A stretch of 64,000 nucleotides of DNA from NCBI RefSeq assembly GCF_014171595.1, contig NZ_CP050451.1, forward strand, positions 434,001 through 498,000, written 5' to 3'. Origin of the DNA: Massilia sp. Se16.2.3. GTDB lineage: Bacteria; Pseudomonadota; Gammaproteobacteria; Burkholderiales; Burkholderiaceae_D. The notes under the pieces were generated by a model. The model worked only from the letters and a program-made list of their open reading frames with translations, did no database searches and was not told the origin of the DNA. Position 1 is the first letter of the stretch, and the number at the start of each line of letters is the position of its first letter. The translations under genes were made by a program, and so were the position numbers. Of this stretch, positions 19,942 through 29,517 are shown one piece after another.

Positions 19942-20285
19942 GCGCCCTCCTTCGCGGCCTGGATCTTCTGCGCCGTGCCCGCGTCAAGCGCGCGCTTCGG
20001 TTCCTTCTTCTTGAACATCTCCAGCATGCGCTGGGTGACGAGGAAGCCGCCGAACACGTTGACGGCCGCCAGCGCGACGGCGATCGTGCCCATGGTCTGG
20101 CCCAGCGCGCCTTCGGTCAGGCCTGCCGCCAGCATGGCGCCGACGATGATGATGGCGGAGATGGCGTTGGTGACGGCCATCAGCGGCGTGTGCAGCGCGG
20201 GCGTGACGGTCCAGACGACGTGGTAGCCGACGTAGATGGCCAGCACGAAGATGATCAGGTTGATGATGGTGTGGCTGATTTCCAT
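19938..20285 (-). CDS. pntAB: NAD(P) transhydrogenase subunit alpha, membrane part (PntAB)
   Basis: A 115-residue membrane protein matching the C-terminal membrane part of E. coli PntA, here as a separate gene. Three or four hydrophobic segments are seen ([49 protein letters not shown]). [22 protein letters not shown], read as [14 protein letters not shown] then AVTNAISA, is the family signature. It lies 21 bp after pntAA and overlaps pntB by four bases. The three-gene split is common in alpha- and betaproteobacteria. Confidence 0.94.
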   Translation of the reverse strand: MEISHTIINLIIFVLAIYVGYHVVWTVTPALHTPLMAVTNAISAIIIVGAMLAAGLTEGALGQTMGTIAVALAAVNVFGGFLVTQRMLEMFKKKEPKRALDAGTAQKIQAAKEGA

Positions 20286-20306
20286 GGGGGTTCCTTTTCC
20301 TATACC

Positions 20307-21419
20307 TTATTTGCGCAACACTTCGCCGTCGAGGCAGAGCAGCGTGGCGCGAACGATCTCGTCCTCGCGGTCGATCACCAGCTTGTCTTCCTTGTCGATG
20401 ACGAGCTTCAGGAAGTCGAGCACGTTGCGCGCGTACAGGGCCGAGGCGTCGGCCGCCACCAGCGCCGCCAGGTTCGGCTCGCCGATGATGTGCACGCCAT
20501 GTTTTACCACCGTCTTGCCCGCTTCCGTCAGCGGGCAGTTGCCGCCCTGCTCGATCGCCATGTCGACGATGACGGAGCCCGGCTTCATCGCCTGTACCGT
20601 TTCTTCGCGAATCAGGATCGGCGCGGCGCGGCCGGGGATCAGCGCGGTGGTGATGATGATATCGGCCAGTTTCGCCCGCTCGTGCACCAGCTCCGCCTGG
20701 CGCCGCATCCAGTCCGCCGGCATCGAGCGCGCATAGCCGCCCACGCCTTGCGCGATCTCGCGCTCTTCGTCGGTCAGAAAAGGCACGTCGATGAATTTCG
20801 CGCCCAGCGACTCGACCTGCTCTTTGACTGGTGGACGGACGTCCGAGGCTTCGATCACGGCGCCCAGGCGTTTCGCCGTGGCGATCGCCTGCAGGCCGGC
20901 GACACCCACGCCCATGATCAGCACGCGCGCCGCTTTCACGGTGCCGGCGGCCGTCATCAGCATCGGCATGAAGCGCTGATAGGTGTTCGCCGCCAGCATC
21001 ACGGCCTTGTAGCCGGCGATGTTTGCCTGGGAGGACAGCACGTCCATCGACTGCGCGCGGGTGATGCGCGGCGCCGCTTCCAGCGCGAACGCGGTCAGGC
21101 GGCTCGCTGCCATGGCGGCGATGTTCTCGCTGTCGAAAGGATTGAGCATGCCGACGACCACGGTGCCGGGACGCATGCGCGCGCGTTCGGCCTCGTTCGG
21201 GGCGCGTACTTTCAGGACCAGGTCGGCCGCGAAGGCCTCGTCGGCGCCGCCGATGCTGGTTCCGGCCGCGGCATAGGCCTCGTCCGTGACCGCCGCATGC
21301 AGCCCGGCGCCGCTTTGTACGACGACCTGGTGTTTCCCCGTCAGTTTCTTGACTGTTTCCGGAGTTGCCGCTACGCGGGTCTCGCCCGGCCGTGTTTCGG
21401 CCGGAATGCCGATTCTCAT
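20307..21419 (-). CDS. pntAA: NAD(P) transhydrogenase subunit alpha, NAD-binding part (PntAA)
   Basis: The soluble NAD(H)-binding domain I, 370 residues, homologous to alanine dehydrogenase. The ATG at 21419 has a perfect AAGGAGG ribosome site and starts MRIGIPAETRPGETRVAATP. The Rossmann site is VLIMGVGVAGLQAIATAKRLGA with VEASD-like acidic residue (VIEASDVRP), and the mobile-loop region is present near ADIIITTALIPGRAAP. It is the first gene of the pntAA-pntAB-pntB operon. Confidence 0.95.
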   Translation of the reverse strand: MRIGIPAETRPGETRVAATPETVKKLTGKHQVVVQSGAGLHAAVTDEAYAAAGTSIGGADEAFAADLVLKVRAPNEAERARMRPGTVVVGMLNPFDSENIAAMAASRLTAFALEAAPRITRAQSMDVLSSQANIAGYKAVMLAANTYQRFMPMLMTAAGTVKAARVLIMGVGVAGLQAIATAKRLGAVIEASDVRPPVKEQVESLGAKFIDVPFLTDEEREIAQGVGGYARSMPADWMRRQAELVHERAKLADIIITTALIPGRAAPILIREETVQAMKPGSVIVDMAIEQGGNCPLTEAGKTVVKHGVHIIGEPNLAALVAADASALYARNVLDFLKLVIDKEDKLVIDREDEIVRATLLCLDGEVLRK

Positions 21420-21499
21420 GCATTCCTCCTTGCTGTTGATGTTATCTTCACAATCTAACACGTAAACACAGCCATTCTCACCACCAGAAGTGACAGGCT

Positions 21500-21658
21500 G
21501 GAACCTATTTCAGTAGAGAGGAGGAAGTTGATGACAGTGCATGGCGAGCGAGGGCAAGGCGCGAGGAGGCCGCATGGCGAGCCATGCAACGACGAGCAAC
21601 GCAGCACCCGCTTGTCAGGCGCGTCAGCAACGACTCATTCTCTACTGAGATAGGTTCC
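21500..21658. repeat. 159-bp palindromic MITE-like element
   Basis: Terminal inverted repeats of 20 bp, GGAACCTATTTCAGTAGAGA (21500-21519) and TCTCTACTGAGATAGGTTCC (21639-21658), match at 19 positions. The exact centre carries a second perfect hairpin, GCATGGC-GA-GCCATGC (21572-21587), so the whole unit is one large imperfect palindrome. It holds no ORF and lies in the 407-bp gap between divergent pntAA and nudJ. No target-site duplication was evident. Confidence 0.6.
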
Positions 21659-21826
21659 GGGCAAGACGGGTAGTTTGCGCCCGAAAGCGATACAGCCTGG
21701 CGGCAAGGTCGCGTTTTTTTGTATCAAATCAAGGCTTTTGGCGTATTTTTGCTGCACTGCACACGTACTGGCGAGCAACGGTTTGCGCCGCGCTGTAGAA
21801 TATCGGCTCATTTGTCGAGGACGCGC

Positions 21827-22324
21827 ATGACCCATACCTTCAGACCGTCAGTCACCGTTGCCGCCATCATCGAACGCGATGGCCGTTTCCTGCTGATCGA
21901 GGAAGAGACGAGCGAAGGCATCAAGCTGAACCAGCCGGCCGGCCACCTCGATCCGTATGAATCGCTCGAACAGGCGGTCGTGCGCGAAGCGCTGGAAGAA
22001 ACAGCGCACGAATTCATCCCGAACGGGCTGGTGGGCATGTACATGTCGCGCTATTACTCGAAATCGCGCAATGCCGACGTCACCTATTTGCGCTTCACCT
22101 TCTGCGGCAGCGCCGGCAAACAGTACGACCAGCCGCTCGACGAAGGCATCCTGCGTACACTGTGGATGACGCGCGACGAAATCGCGGCCTCCAGCCATCG
22201 CCACCGCAGCCCCATCGTGCTGCAATGCGTGGACGATTACCTGGCTGGCAAGCGCACCGACCTGGGCCTGCTCTACACCCATCCCTCGGTATTTGCAGAA
22301 GAGTTAACAACGGACCGGACGTAA
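21827..22324 (+). CDS. nudJ: Nudix hydrolase, NudJ type
   Basis: A 165-residue Mg-dependent pyrophosphohydrolase. The Nudix box [20 protein letters not shown] (residues about 38-57) followed by TAHEF fits G-x5-E-x7-REU-x-EE-x-G-U with the last Gly replaced by Ala. The ATG at 21827 begins [19 protein letters not shown], typical for the family. It lies 1 bp before mnmA, the same nudJ-mnmA order as in E. coli, where NudJ hydrolyses nucleoside di- and triphosphates and HMP-PP. Substrate here is inferred from context. Confidence 0.88.
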   Translation: MTHTFRPSVTVAAIIERDGRFLLIEEETSEGIKLNQPAGHLDPYESLEQAVVREALEETAHEFIPNGLVGMYMSRYYSKSRNADVTYLRFTFCGSAGKQYDQPLDEGILRTLWMTRDEIAASSHRHRSPIVLQCVDDYLAGKRTDLGLLYTHPSVFAEELTTDRT

Positions 22325-22325
22325 C

Positions 22326-23432
22326 ATGAGCAAGAAAAAAGTCGTGATCGGGATGTCGGGCGGCGTCGACTCCTCGGTCGCGGCCTGGATGCTGAAGGAA
22401 CAGGGCTACGATGTCGTCGGCCTGTTCATGAAGAACTGGGAAGACGACGACGATTCCGAATACTGCTCGACGCGCCAGGACTGGATCGACGCGGCCAGCG
22501 TGGCCGACGTGGTCGGCGTCGACATCGAGGCGGTCAATTTCGCCGCCGAATACAAGGACCGCGTGTTCGCCGAATTCCTGCGCGAATACCAGGCCGGCCG
22601 CACGCCGAACCCGGACGTCCTCTGCAACGCCGAAATCAAGTTCAAGGCCTTTCTCGACCACGCGATGAAGCTCGGTGCCGATTTGATCGCCACCGGCCAC
22701 TACGCACGCGTGCGCGAAAACCCGCTTGGACAATTCGAGCTGCTCAAAGCCTTCGACCACACCAAGGACCAGAGCTATTTCCTGCACCGCCTGAACCAGG
22801 CGCAGTTGTCGAAGTCGCTCTTCCCGCTTGGCGAAATCCCGAAGACGGAAGTGCGCAAGATCGCCGAAAAGCTCAAACTCCCGAACGCGGCGAAAAAGGA
22901 TTCGACCGGCATCTGCTTTATCGGCGAGCGCCCTTTCCGCGAATTCCTGAACCGCTACCTGCAGCACAAGCCGGGCCCGATGAAGCTCGATAACGGGCAG
23001 ACCGTCGGCGAACATATCGGCCTGTCCTTCTATACGCTCGGCCAGCGCAAGGGCATTGGCATCGGCGGCCTGAAGTCGCACAAGAATGCGGATGGCACCA
23101 GCGAGCCGTGGTTCGTCGCGCGCAAGGACGTGGCGACCAATACGCTGTACATCGTGCAGGGTCACGACCACCCGTGGCTGTTATCAAGCAGGCTGGAAGC
23201 CGGCCAGGCCAGCTGGGTCGCAGGCGAAGCGCCGGCCCGCGGCATGCTGTCGGCCAAGACGCGCTACCGCCAGGCCGACGTGCCCTGCGAAGTGCTGGCC
23301 GATGGGCCGGACCGTTTCGCGCTCGATTTCCTTGAGCCGCAATGGGCGGTCACGCCGGGCCAGTCCGCCGTGCTCTACGACGGCGACATCTGCCTCGGCG
23401 GCGGCATCATCGACGGCGCCCTCGGCGCCTGA
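22326..23432 (+). CDS. mnmA: tRNA 2-thiouridine(34) synthase MnmA
   Basis: MnmA adenylates and thiolates wobble U34 in tRNA-Lys, -Glu and -Gln using sulfur relayed from a cysteine desulfurase. The PP-loop is [15 protein letters not shown] at residues 9-23. The catalytic cysteines are in [12 protein letters not shown] and in [13 protein letters not shown], and TGHYARV follows the first. Length 368 is normal. It follows nudJ by one base. The 276 bp after its stop, up to the chemoreceptor, contain no clear terminator or other gene. Confidence 0.97.
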   Translation: MSKKKVVIGMSGGVDSSVAAWMLKEQGYDVVGLFMKNWEDDDDSEYCSTRQDWIDAASVADVVGVDIEAVNFAAEYKDRVFAEFLREYQAGRTPNPDVLCNAEIKFKAFLDHAMKLGADLIATGHYARVRENPLGQFELLKAFDHTKDQSYFLHRLNQAQLSKSLFPLGEIPKTEVRKIAEKLKLPNAAKKDSTGICFIGERPFREFLNRYLQHKPGPMKLDNGQTVGEHIGLSFYTLGQRKGIGIGGLKSHKNADGTSEPWFVARKDVATNTLYIVQGHDHPWLLSSRLEAGQASWVAGEAPARGMLSAKTRYRQADVPCEVLADGPDRFALDFLEPQWAVTPGQSAVLYDGDICLGGGIIDGALGA

Positions 23433-23708
23433 ACACCGGTGGGGCCGCCCGGTCCCGCCTCTCTCCTCTCTCCGTTCCCTGCCCGCGCTGCCGCAGGCGC
23501 CTGCTTTTGCACGTCTGGCAACTTGCACGCCCTGTTTTGGTGCCGACGCAACACATTTTGTACATTCAAGGGATATTTCGCAGTCTCGCCTTGAGTTTCC
23601 ACTGGGCAAGCCGTTACTCTTCATTGCCATCCGGCAAAATCGAAACCGGCCACCCTCTGACGGGACGTTTTTACTGGTTTTGAGAAAATCATAGAAAACG
23701 TCAATAAC

Positions 23709-25435
23709 ATGAACATTGCAAACTTGCGTGTCCGCACGCGCCTCTTCGCCGGCTTCGGCATCCTCTGCGCCTTCCTTCTCGTCATCGTCCTGTTCAGCAC
23801 GGCCATGCTCGCCCGCATCAACCAGGACACCAGCGACATCGCCAACGACCGCATGCCGAAGATCGCGGCTTCGCATGCCGTCCTGACGGAGGTGAACACG
23901 ATTTCGATCGCCTTGCGCAACATGATGCTCAACGCCGACCCGGCCGACCGTGCCGCACAAACCGCGGACATCCAGAAAGCGCGCGCCGCGATCGATGCCA
24001 CCCTGGCCGAACTGCAGCAGACCATCGCCAGCGTCGAAGGCAAGGCTCTGATGAGCACCAGCCTCGACTACAACGCGAAGGCGGTCACCGCGCAGGATGC
24101 CCTGCTGCGCCATATCAGCGCCGGCGAGCTCGACCAGGCCGCCGCCTTCCTGAAGGATCAGTACCGCCCGCTGCTGGGCGAATACCGCAAGGCCCTGAAC
24201 GCGCAGATCACGCTGCAAAGCAGCCTGGCTACCAAGGCCGTCGCCGAAGCGGGGCGTACCTATGACAATACGGTGCGCACGATGGTCGCCCTGGCCGTGG
24301 TGATCCTGGTCCTGGCCGGCCTGATCGCCTGGCGCATCACGATATCGATCACCCGTCCGGTGGCGCGCGCGCTGGCGATTGCCGAAACCGTCGCCGCGGG
24401 CGATCTCACCAGCCAGATCGAAGTGAACACGACGGATGAACTCGGCCAGATGTTGTCAGCACTGAAGAAGATGAACGAAAGCCTGGTCGCCACCGTCTCG
24501 ACGGTGCGCACCGGTACCGACCTGATCGCATCGGCCTCGTCGCAGGTGGCCGCCGGCAGCCTCGACCTGTCAAGCCGCACCGAGCAGCAGGCCAGCGCGC
24601 TCGAGGAAACGGCGTCCTCGATGGAAGAGCTGACCTCGACCGTGAAGCAGAACGCGGAGAACGCGCGCCAGGCCAGCACCCTCGCCGACGCCGCCTCCAC
24701 GGTCGCCGAACGCGGCGGCCATGTGATCAGCCAGGTCGTCGGCACCATGGATGCGATCAACGATTCGTCGGCGCGCATCACCGACATCATCGGCGTCATC
24801 GACGGCATCGCCTTCCAGACGAATATCCCCGGCGCTCAATGCCGCCGTGGAAGCGGCCCGGGCCGGCGAGCAGGGCCGCGGCTTCGCGGTCGTCGCCAGC
24901 GAGGTACGCAACCTGGCGCAGCGTTCGGCTGCCGCGGCGAAAGACATCAAGGGCCTGATCGCCGATTCCAGCAGCAAGGTCGGCGACGGCAGCCGCCTCG
25001 TCGGCGAAGCCGGCGACACGATGCAGGAGATCGTCGACAGCATCCGCCGCGTCACCGACATCATGGGCGAAATCAGTGCCGCCAGCCGCGAGCAGAGTGC
25101 CGGCATCGAGCAGATCAACCAGGCCGTCAACCAGATGGACCAGGTGACCCAGCAGAACGCCGCGCTGGTCGAGGGAAACCTCGGCCGCCGCGGACGCGAT
25201 GCGCAGCCAGGCAGCGACGCTGGCAACCACGGTGGCGGTGTTCCGTACCGGCGGCGATGCCGGCCGTGTCCAGCCAGCGGCAGCGGCAGCGGCCGCCGCC
25301 GCCAAGGCCCCGCGCCTGTCCAGGCCGGCGGTACCGCGCACGAGCGCCAAGCCGCAGGCGAGCGCCAACGTGCAGGCGGGCGCAGGCAAGGCGCAATTGG
25401 CGAGCGCCGGTGCCGACGGCTGGGAAGAGTTTTAA
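23709..25435 (+). pseudogene. Methyl-accepting chemotaxis protein, two frameshifts
   Basis: The N-terminus has one membrane segment (residues about 12-35), a helical four-helix-bundle sensor region of about 150 residues, a second membrane segment (TMVALAVVILVLAGLIAW), a HAMP domain and the start of the signalling coiled coil (RTEQQASALEETASSMEEL). At about 24830 the frame is lost within FQTNI, and [20 protein letters not shown] continues in another frame. A second shift near 25177 restores [13 protein letters not shown] and an Ala/Lys tail ending WEEF. With two small indels corrected it is a normal Tsr-type receptor. Confidence 0.88.
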
Positions 25436-25488
25436 GCGAGCGTTCCGGAACGCGTGCCGGCTGCCCGTCCGGACGGCAGGCGCTAACG

Positions 25489-25519
25489 ACGGCGCAGCGA
25501 TAGTCGCTGCGCCGTTTTC
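25489..25519 (+). terminator. Terminator of the chemoreceptor gene
   Basis: ACGGCGCAGCGA and TCGCTGCGCCGT form a perfect 12-bp stem with a TAG loop, followed by TTTTCATTT. It separates the chemoreceptor from the convergent GAF-EAL gene. Confidence 0.85.
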
Positions 25520-25543
25520 ATTTGCACGGTACTGTGGCGGACT

Positions 25544-27358
25544 TCAGGCGCAGGCCAGGGCCGCGCTCTTGCACTTCGCACGCGGACGCGCCGGTGCTGC
25601 TTCGGCGCGAATCCAGCGCGCGAATTCTTCCGGGGCCAGCGGCCTGGCATACAGATAGCCCTGCACCTGGTCGCAGCCGGCGCCGGCAAGGAAGCGCGCC
25701 GCCGATGCCGTCTCCACGCCCTCGACCACCACCACCTGGCCCAGGTCGTGCGCCAGCGTGATCATGGTGCCGACCAGCGCGCGCCTGCGCTCGTCGCTGT
25801 CGACGTCGCGGATGAAACTCTGGTCGATCTTGACGACCTTCGCCGGCACGCTTTGCAGGTAGGCCAGGCTGCTGTAGCCGGTGCCGAAATCGTCGATCGC
25901 CAGCTGCACGCCGCTCGTAGCCAGCGCTTCCGGGGTGGCGCCGGCCAGCGCGCGGTTGGTCATCAGCGCGCTTTCCGTGATCTCGAGCGCCAGCGCGCCC
26001 GGTTCCAGGCCGTGCGCACGCAGCCGCGCCAGGACGTGTTCGCAAAAGTCCGGCTCGAGCAAATTCACAGCCGAGACATTGACCGCCAGCTGCAGGTGCA
26101 TGCCGGCGGCGTGCCATTGCGCCAGCTGGCGCAGCGCCTGCTCGATCACCCAGCGCGTGGTGGCGCGCGCCAGGAAAGTCTGCTCGATCACGGGGAAGAA
26201 TTCGCCGGGCGAGATGTCGCCCAGCACCGGATGGCGCCAGCGCAGCAGGGCCTCGGCGCCATGGCAGCGGCCCGTTGCCAGCTCGACCTTCGGCTGGAAC
26301 ACCAGGCGCAGCTGGCTGTCGTCCGCGAGCGCCGCACCGAAGTCGTTGACGATGCGGAAGTGGCGCATGAAGGCGGCGTTCTGCTCGGCCGAGAACAGGC
26401 GCACCCGGTCCGAGCCTTCGATGGCGTCGTGGGCGGCGCTGAACAGGTCGCGCAGCAGGTCGACCGGATCGGCCTGGCCGACCGCGAACGGCACCACGCC
26501 GATCGTGGTGGTGGTGACGAAGCGGGCAATGGTCGTGCCGGCGCGCAGGTCGAGCCAGGCATGCAGCCACTCGCAAAAGCGTGCGGGATCGACATCCGGC
26601 TCGGCCACGAAGGCGAACTGGGTCGTCCCCACGTGGTACAGCTTGCGCGCCGGACCGAGCGCCGCGCGCAGCATGCGCGCCGTCTCCAGCACGATCTCGT
26701 CGACATACGAGGTGCCCATCGCGCGCACTGCGCTGCTGAGCTGTTCGGGCGTGGCCAGGCTCACCAGCGCGGCGAAGCGCGGCTCGCCGGCCGGCCGCTC
26801 GAGCGCCAGGTCGGCCAGGTCCTCGGCGAACTGGTTGCGGTTGGGGACGCCGCTGACCGGGTCGATGCGGCCGATCGCATGCTGCAGCTCGATCTGCGCC
26901 ATCACCATCGCGGCCAGGTCGGCCAGGCCGGCGCGCTCGCGGTCGCCGATACTGCGCGGCTGGAGGCCGAGCACGCACATCGCGCCCGGGCAGTAGCCAT
27001 CGCGCGTCATCAGGGGCGCGCCGGCATAGAAACGCACGCCGCTGGCGGCCAGGTTGCTGTCGCGGTAGTAGGGATCTTCCCGCAGGTCGGGAATCACCAG
27101 CAGGGCGCCGCTGTCGGCCACCTGCGCGCAGGGCGCGCGTTCGCGCGGGATTGCGCGATGGTCCACGCCGACGCGCGACTTGAACCACTGGCGGTTGGCG
27201 TCGGTGAGCGACACCGCCGCGATCGGCAGCTGGAACAGCTGGGCGGCCATGCGGGTGATGCGGTCGAAGGCTTCGTTCGGTGGCGTATCGAGCAGGTCGA
27301 GCTTGTGCAGCGCGTCGAGGCGGGCTGCTTCCGGTGCCGGCAGGTGTTGATGACTCAT
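25544..27358 (-). CDS. GAF - degenerate GGDEF - EAL cyclic-di-GMP phosphodiesterase
   Basis: A 604-residue cytosolic protein with an AAGGA ribosome site. Residues about 1-160 are a GAF domain (SLTDANRQWFKSRVGVD, YYRDSNLAASGVRFYAGAPL). A GGDEF-like domain follows, in which the active-site loop reads VGTTQFAF instead of GGDEF, so it cannot be a normal cyclase. The EAL domain is complete: EALLRWRHP, VNVSAVNL, LEITESALM, DDFGTGYSSLAYL, KIDQSFI and VVVEGVET. It should hydrolyse c-di-GMP under GAF control, with the dead GGDEF possibly binding GTP or serving a structural role. Confidence 0.9.
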   Translation of the reverse strand: MSHQHLPAPEAARLDALHKLDLLDTPPNEAFDRITRMAAQLFQLPIAAVSLTDANRQWFKSRVGVDHRAIPRERAPCAQVADSGALLVIPDLREDPYYRDSNLAASGVRFYAGAPLMTRDGYCPGAMCVLGLQPRSIGDRERAGLADLAAMVMAQIELQHAIGRIDPVSGVPNRNQFAEDLADLALERPAGEPRFAALVSLATPEQLSSAVRAMGTSYVDEIVLETARMLRAALGPARKLYHVGTTQFAFVAEPDVDPARFCEWLHAWLDLRAGTTIARFVTTTTIGVVPFAVGQADPVDLLRDLFSAAHDAIEGSDRVRLFSAEQNAAFMRHFRIVNDFGAALADDSQLRLVFQPKVELATGRCHGAEALLRWRHPVLGDISPGEFFPVIEQTFLARATTRWVIEQALRQLAQWHAAGMHLQLAVNVSAVNLLEPDFCEHVLARLRAHGLEPGALALEITESALMTNRALAGATPEALATSGVQLAIDDFGTGYSSLAYLQSVPAKVVKIDQSFIRDVDSDERRRALVGTMITLAHDLGQVVVVEGVETASAARFLAGAGCDQVQGYLYARPLAPEEFARWIRAEAAPARPRAKCKSAALACA

Positions 27359-27589
27359 GGCGATCCTTGTCCACTGCCGGCCGGGGCCGATCTATAAATG
27401 ATGAAAATGATGAATTCATTCTGATCGTCAAATTGCCTTGCGTCAACAATTATTTGCCATTCTGGCAGATTTGCGACAGAATTGTCCCTGCTCAGCAATA
27501 ATGCCGTGGCGAGCATCATCATTTCCGGCAATTTTGTTGTTTCCGCCGGTAAAATAGCGAACAGTTATCGCAATCCTGGAAAAACCAAC

Positions 27590-28316
27590 ATGCACGCGTC
27601 CCTTCTTGACGACGCCGCCGGCAGCGATCCGGTCCTGACCACGCGCCAGGCGGCCCAGCTGCTCGGCATCGCCGTCAGCACCGCCCAGCTGTGGATCGAA
27701 AACGGCGTCCTGCCGGCCTGGAAGACGCCGGGCGGACACCGCCGCATCCGCCTGAGCGACGTCAGCGCCCTGCTGCGCGAGCGCGGCAGCCTGCACGCCG
27801 AGCCGGCGGCGCACGCCCGCGACTTTCTGCCGGCCGCCACGACCGTCCTGCCGACCAGGAGCAGGCACGCCTGGCGGCGCTGCGTGCGAGCGGCCTGGTC
27901 GACGCTGCGCCAAAGGCGGTGTTCGACCGCCTGACCTGGCTGGCGGCGCAGGTGACGGCCTGCCGTTGGCGGCGCTGACGCTGGTGACGGCCCAGCGCCA
28001 GCTGTTCAAGTCGCGCGTCGGCATCGCCCTGCTCGAGACGGCGCGTGAAGACGCGTTCTGCAACGGGACGATCCTGCGCGACGAGCCGATGGTGGTGCCG
28101 GATGCGCGCCTGGACGCGCGCTTTGCCGCCAGTCCGCTCGTCACCGGCGCGCCGTATGTACGTTTCTATGCCGGGGTGCCGCTGCGCGACGCCCACGGCT
28201 ACCGGCTGGGCGCCTTGTGCGTGATGGACCACGAGCCGCGCCGTCTGCGCGAGCGCGAAATGCGCGCGCTGGGCGAACTGGCCGCGATCGCGATGGACGA
28301 GATCAGGCGTCGCTAG
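27590..28316 (+). pseudogene. HTH (excisionase/MerR-like) plus GAF protein, two frameshifts
   Basis: The first frame encodes VLTTRQAAQLLGIAVSTAQ then LWIENGVLPAWKTPGGHRRI, an excisionase-type winged helix at residues about 15-55. Shifts near 27840 and 27957 (a contracted G run) then join PADQEQARLAALRASGLVDA and QRQLFKSRVGIALLETARED, which continue as a GAF domain to GYRLGALCVMDHEPR. This GAF resembles that of the divergent GAF-EAL protein (both have a Q-x-x-FKSRVG motif). The corrected protein is about 240 residues: a DNA-binding domain joined to a sensor domain. The final 14 bp overlap the convergent receiver gene. Confidence 0.75.
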
Positions 28317-28716
28317 GGTTGGCGTTGGAGCTGGCGTTCGCCTGCTGCTTGCGCACGGCGGCGATGACGGTGTTGCGGATGGTTTTCAGCACCGCATCGG
28401 CCTTGAAGGGCTTGACGATGAAGCCGTGCACGCCGCGTGCGAGGGCGGCTTCGATGGTCGGCGCGTCGAGCGTACCGGAGACCATGAAGATGAAGGATTT
28501 CGGCAGCAAGGCGCGCAGCTGTTCGACCACGTCGCTGCCGTCCTCGACCTGCTCGCGCGCGATGCAGACCAGCTGGGGGCGGAATCTGGTGGCCAGCTGC
28601 AGCGCGCCCTGGCTCGTGTGGCCCTGGCCGACGACCTCGTAGCTGCCATCGGTGAGCACCGTATTCAACAGTCCGCGCGAAATCGCATTCGCGTCCACTA
28701 TCACTGCCTTGAGCAT
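28303..28716 (-). CDS. Receiver-domain protein lacking the phospho-acceptor Asp
   Basis: A 137-residue single-domain CheY-like fold: MLKAVIVDANAISRGLLN at the N-terminus, FIFMVSG (switch Ser) and GVHGFIVKPF with the conserved Lys. At the end of strand beta-3, where a normal receiver has a phosphorylatable Asp, the sequence reads PQLVCIAREQ, with Ala at that position. The acidic pair near the N-terminus is reduced to one Asp. It probably acts without phosphorylation, or as a binding partner. It lies among GAF and EAL signalling genes and 19 bp before the Xni-like gene. Confidence 0.8.
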   Translation of the reverse strand: MLKAVIVDANAISRGLLNTVLTDGSYEVVGQGHTSQGALQLATRFRPQLVCIAREQVEDGSDVVEQLRALLPKSFIFMVSGTLDAPTIEAALARGVHGFIVKPFKADAVLKTIRNTVIAAVRKQQANASSNANPSDA

Positions 28717-28735
28717 TGCCCCGTCCTTACGTATG

Positions 28736-29511
28736 TCAGTGTGAATCGTAAGCCAGCATCTTCCACGTGACGCCCAGGCGCACGTCGGTTTTCAGCTCCA
28801 CGAGCTGGCGCGACAGCAGCAGGATGTCGCGCTCGGCGCGCAGGCGCTCGCCCAGCGGCGTTTTCAGGATGCCGGCGCCGGCCATCACCGCATCCAGGCT
28901 GCCATAAGCATTGAGCAAGCGCGCCGCCGTCTTCATGCCGATTTTCGACACGCCCGGCACGCCGTCGGTGGCGTCGCCCATCAGCGCCAGCAGGTCGTGC
29001 AGCAGTTCGGGCGCCACGCCGAAACGCGCGCGCACCCAGGCGTCATCATGCCACTCGCCCTTGAAATGATCCCACACCAGTGCGCCGTGCGCGATCAGCA
29101 CGTGCAGGTCCTTGTCGGTGGTGGCGACGATCGCCTCGCCGCGGTTTTCGGTCAGCCAGCGCATCACGCAGGTGGCGACGACGTCGTCGGCCTCGACCTC
29201 GGGCACGGTCACCACCGGCACGCCGGCCCCTGCAGGCGCGCGTGGAATTCCGGCAGCGCGTCGCGCAGGAACGCGGGCATCGGCGCGCGGTGTTCCCGGT
29301 AGCGCGGGTACAGGGCGTGGCGCCAGGTCGGGCCGCCGTAGTCGAAGGCGGCCAGCACGTGGGTCGGCGCGTGAGCGTCGAGCAGATTGCGGAAGGACGA
29401 GAACGCATGGCGCAAGGCGATGCTGGCCTTCAGGTCGGAGTCGGGCTCCGGGCTGGCTTCGTAGACCCGGCGCACGATGTTCAGGCCGTCGATCGCGAGC
29501 AGCTTCGCCAT
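28736..29511 (-). pseudogene. 5'-3' exonuclease / Xni-like flap nuclease, one frameshift
   Basis: The N-terminus MAKLLAIDGLNIVRRVYEA and AFDYGGPTWRHALYPRYREHR matches the PIN-like nuclease domain of ExoIX/Pol I 5' nuclease. The frame breaks in a CCCC run at 29227-29230. GVPVVTVPEVEADDVVATC, ATTDKDLHVLI (metal ligands) and LMGDATDGVPGVSKIG (helix-hairpin-helix) then continue in another frame to 28736. One extra C restores an approximately 258-residue protein. It would process flaps or RNA primers in DNA metabolism. Confidence 0.85.
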
Positions 29512-29517
29512 GCGTGC

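Noticed and set aside
23433..23708. Flagellar sigma-28 promoter before the chemoreceptor gene
   Set aside because: No TAAAG plus GCCGATAA pair at proper spacing was found in the 276-bp gap.
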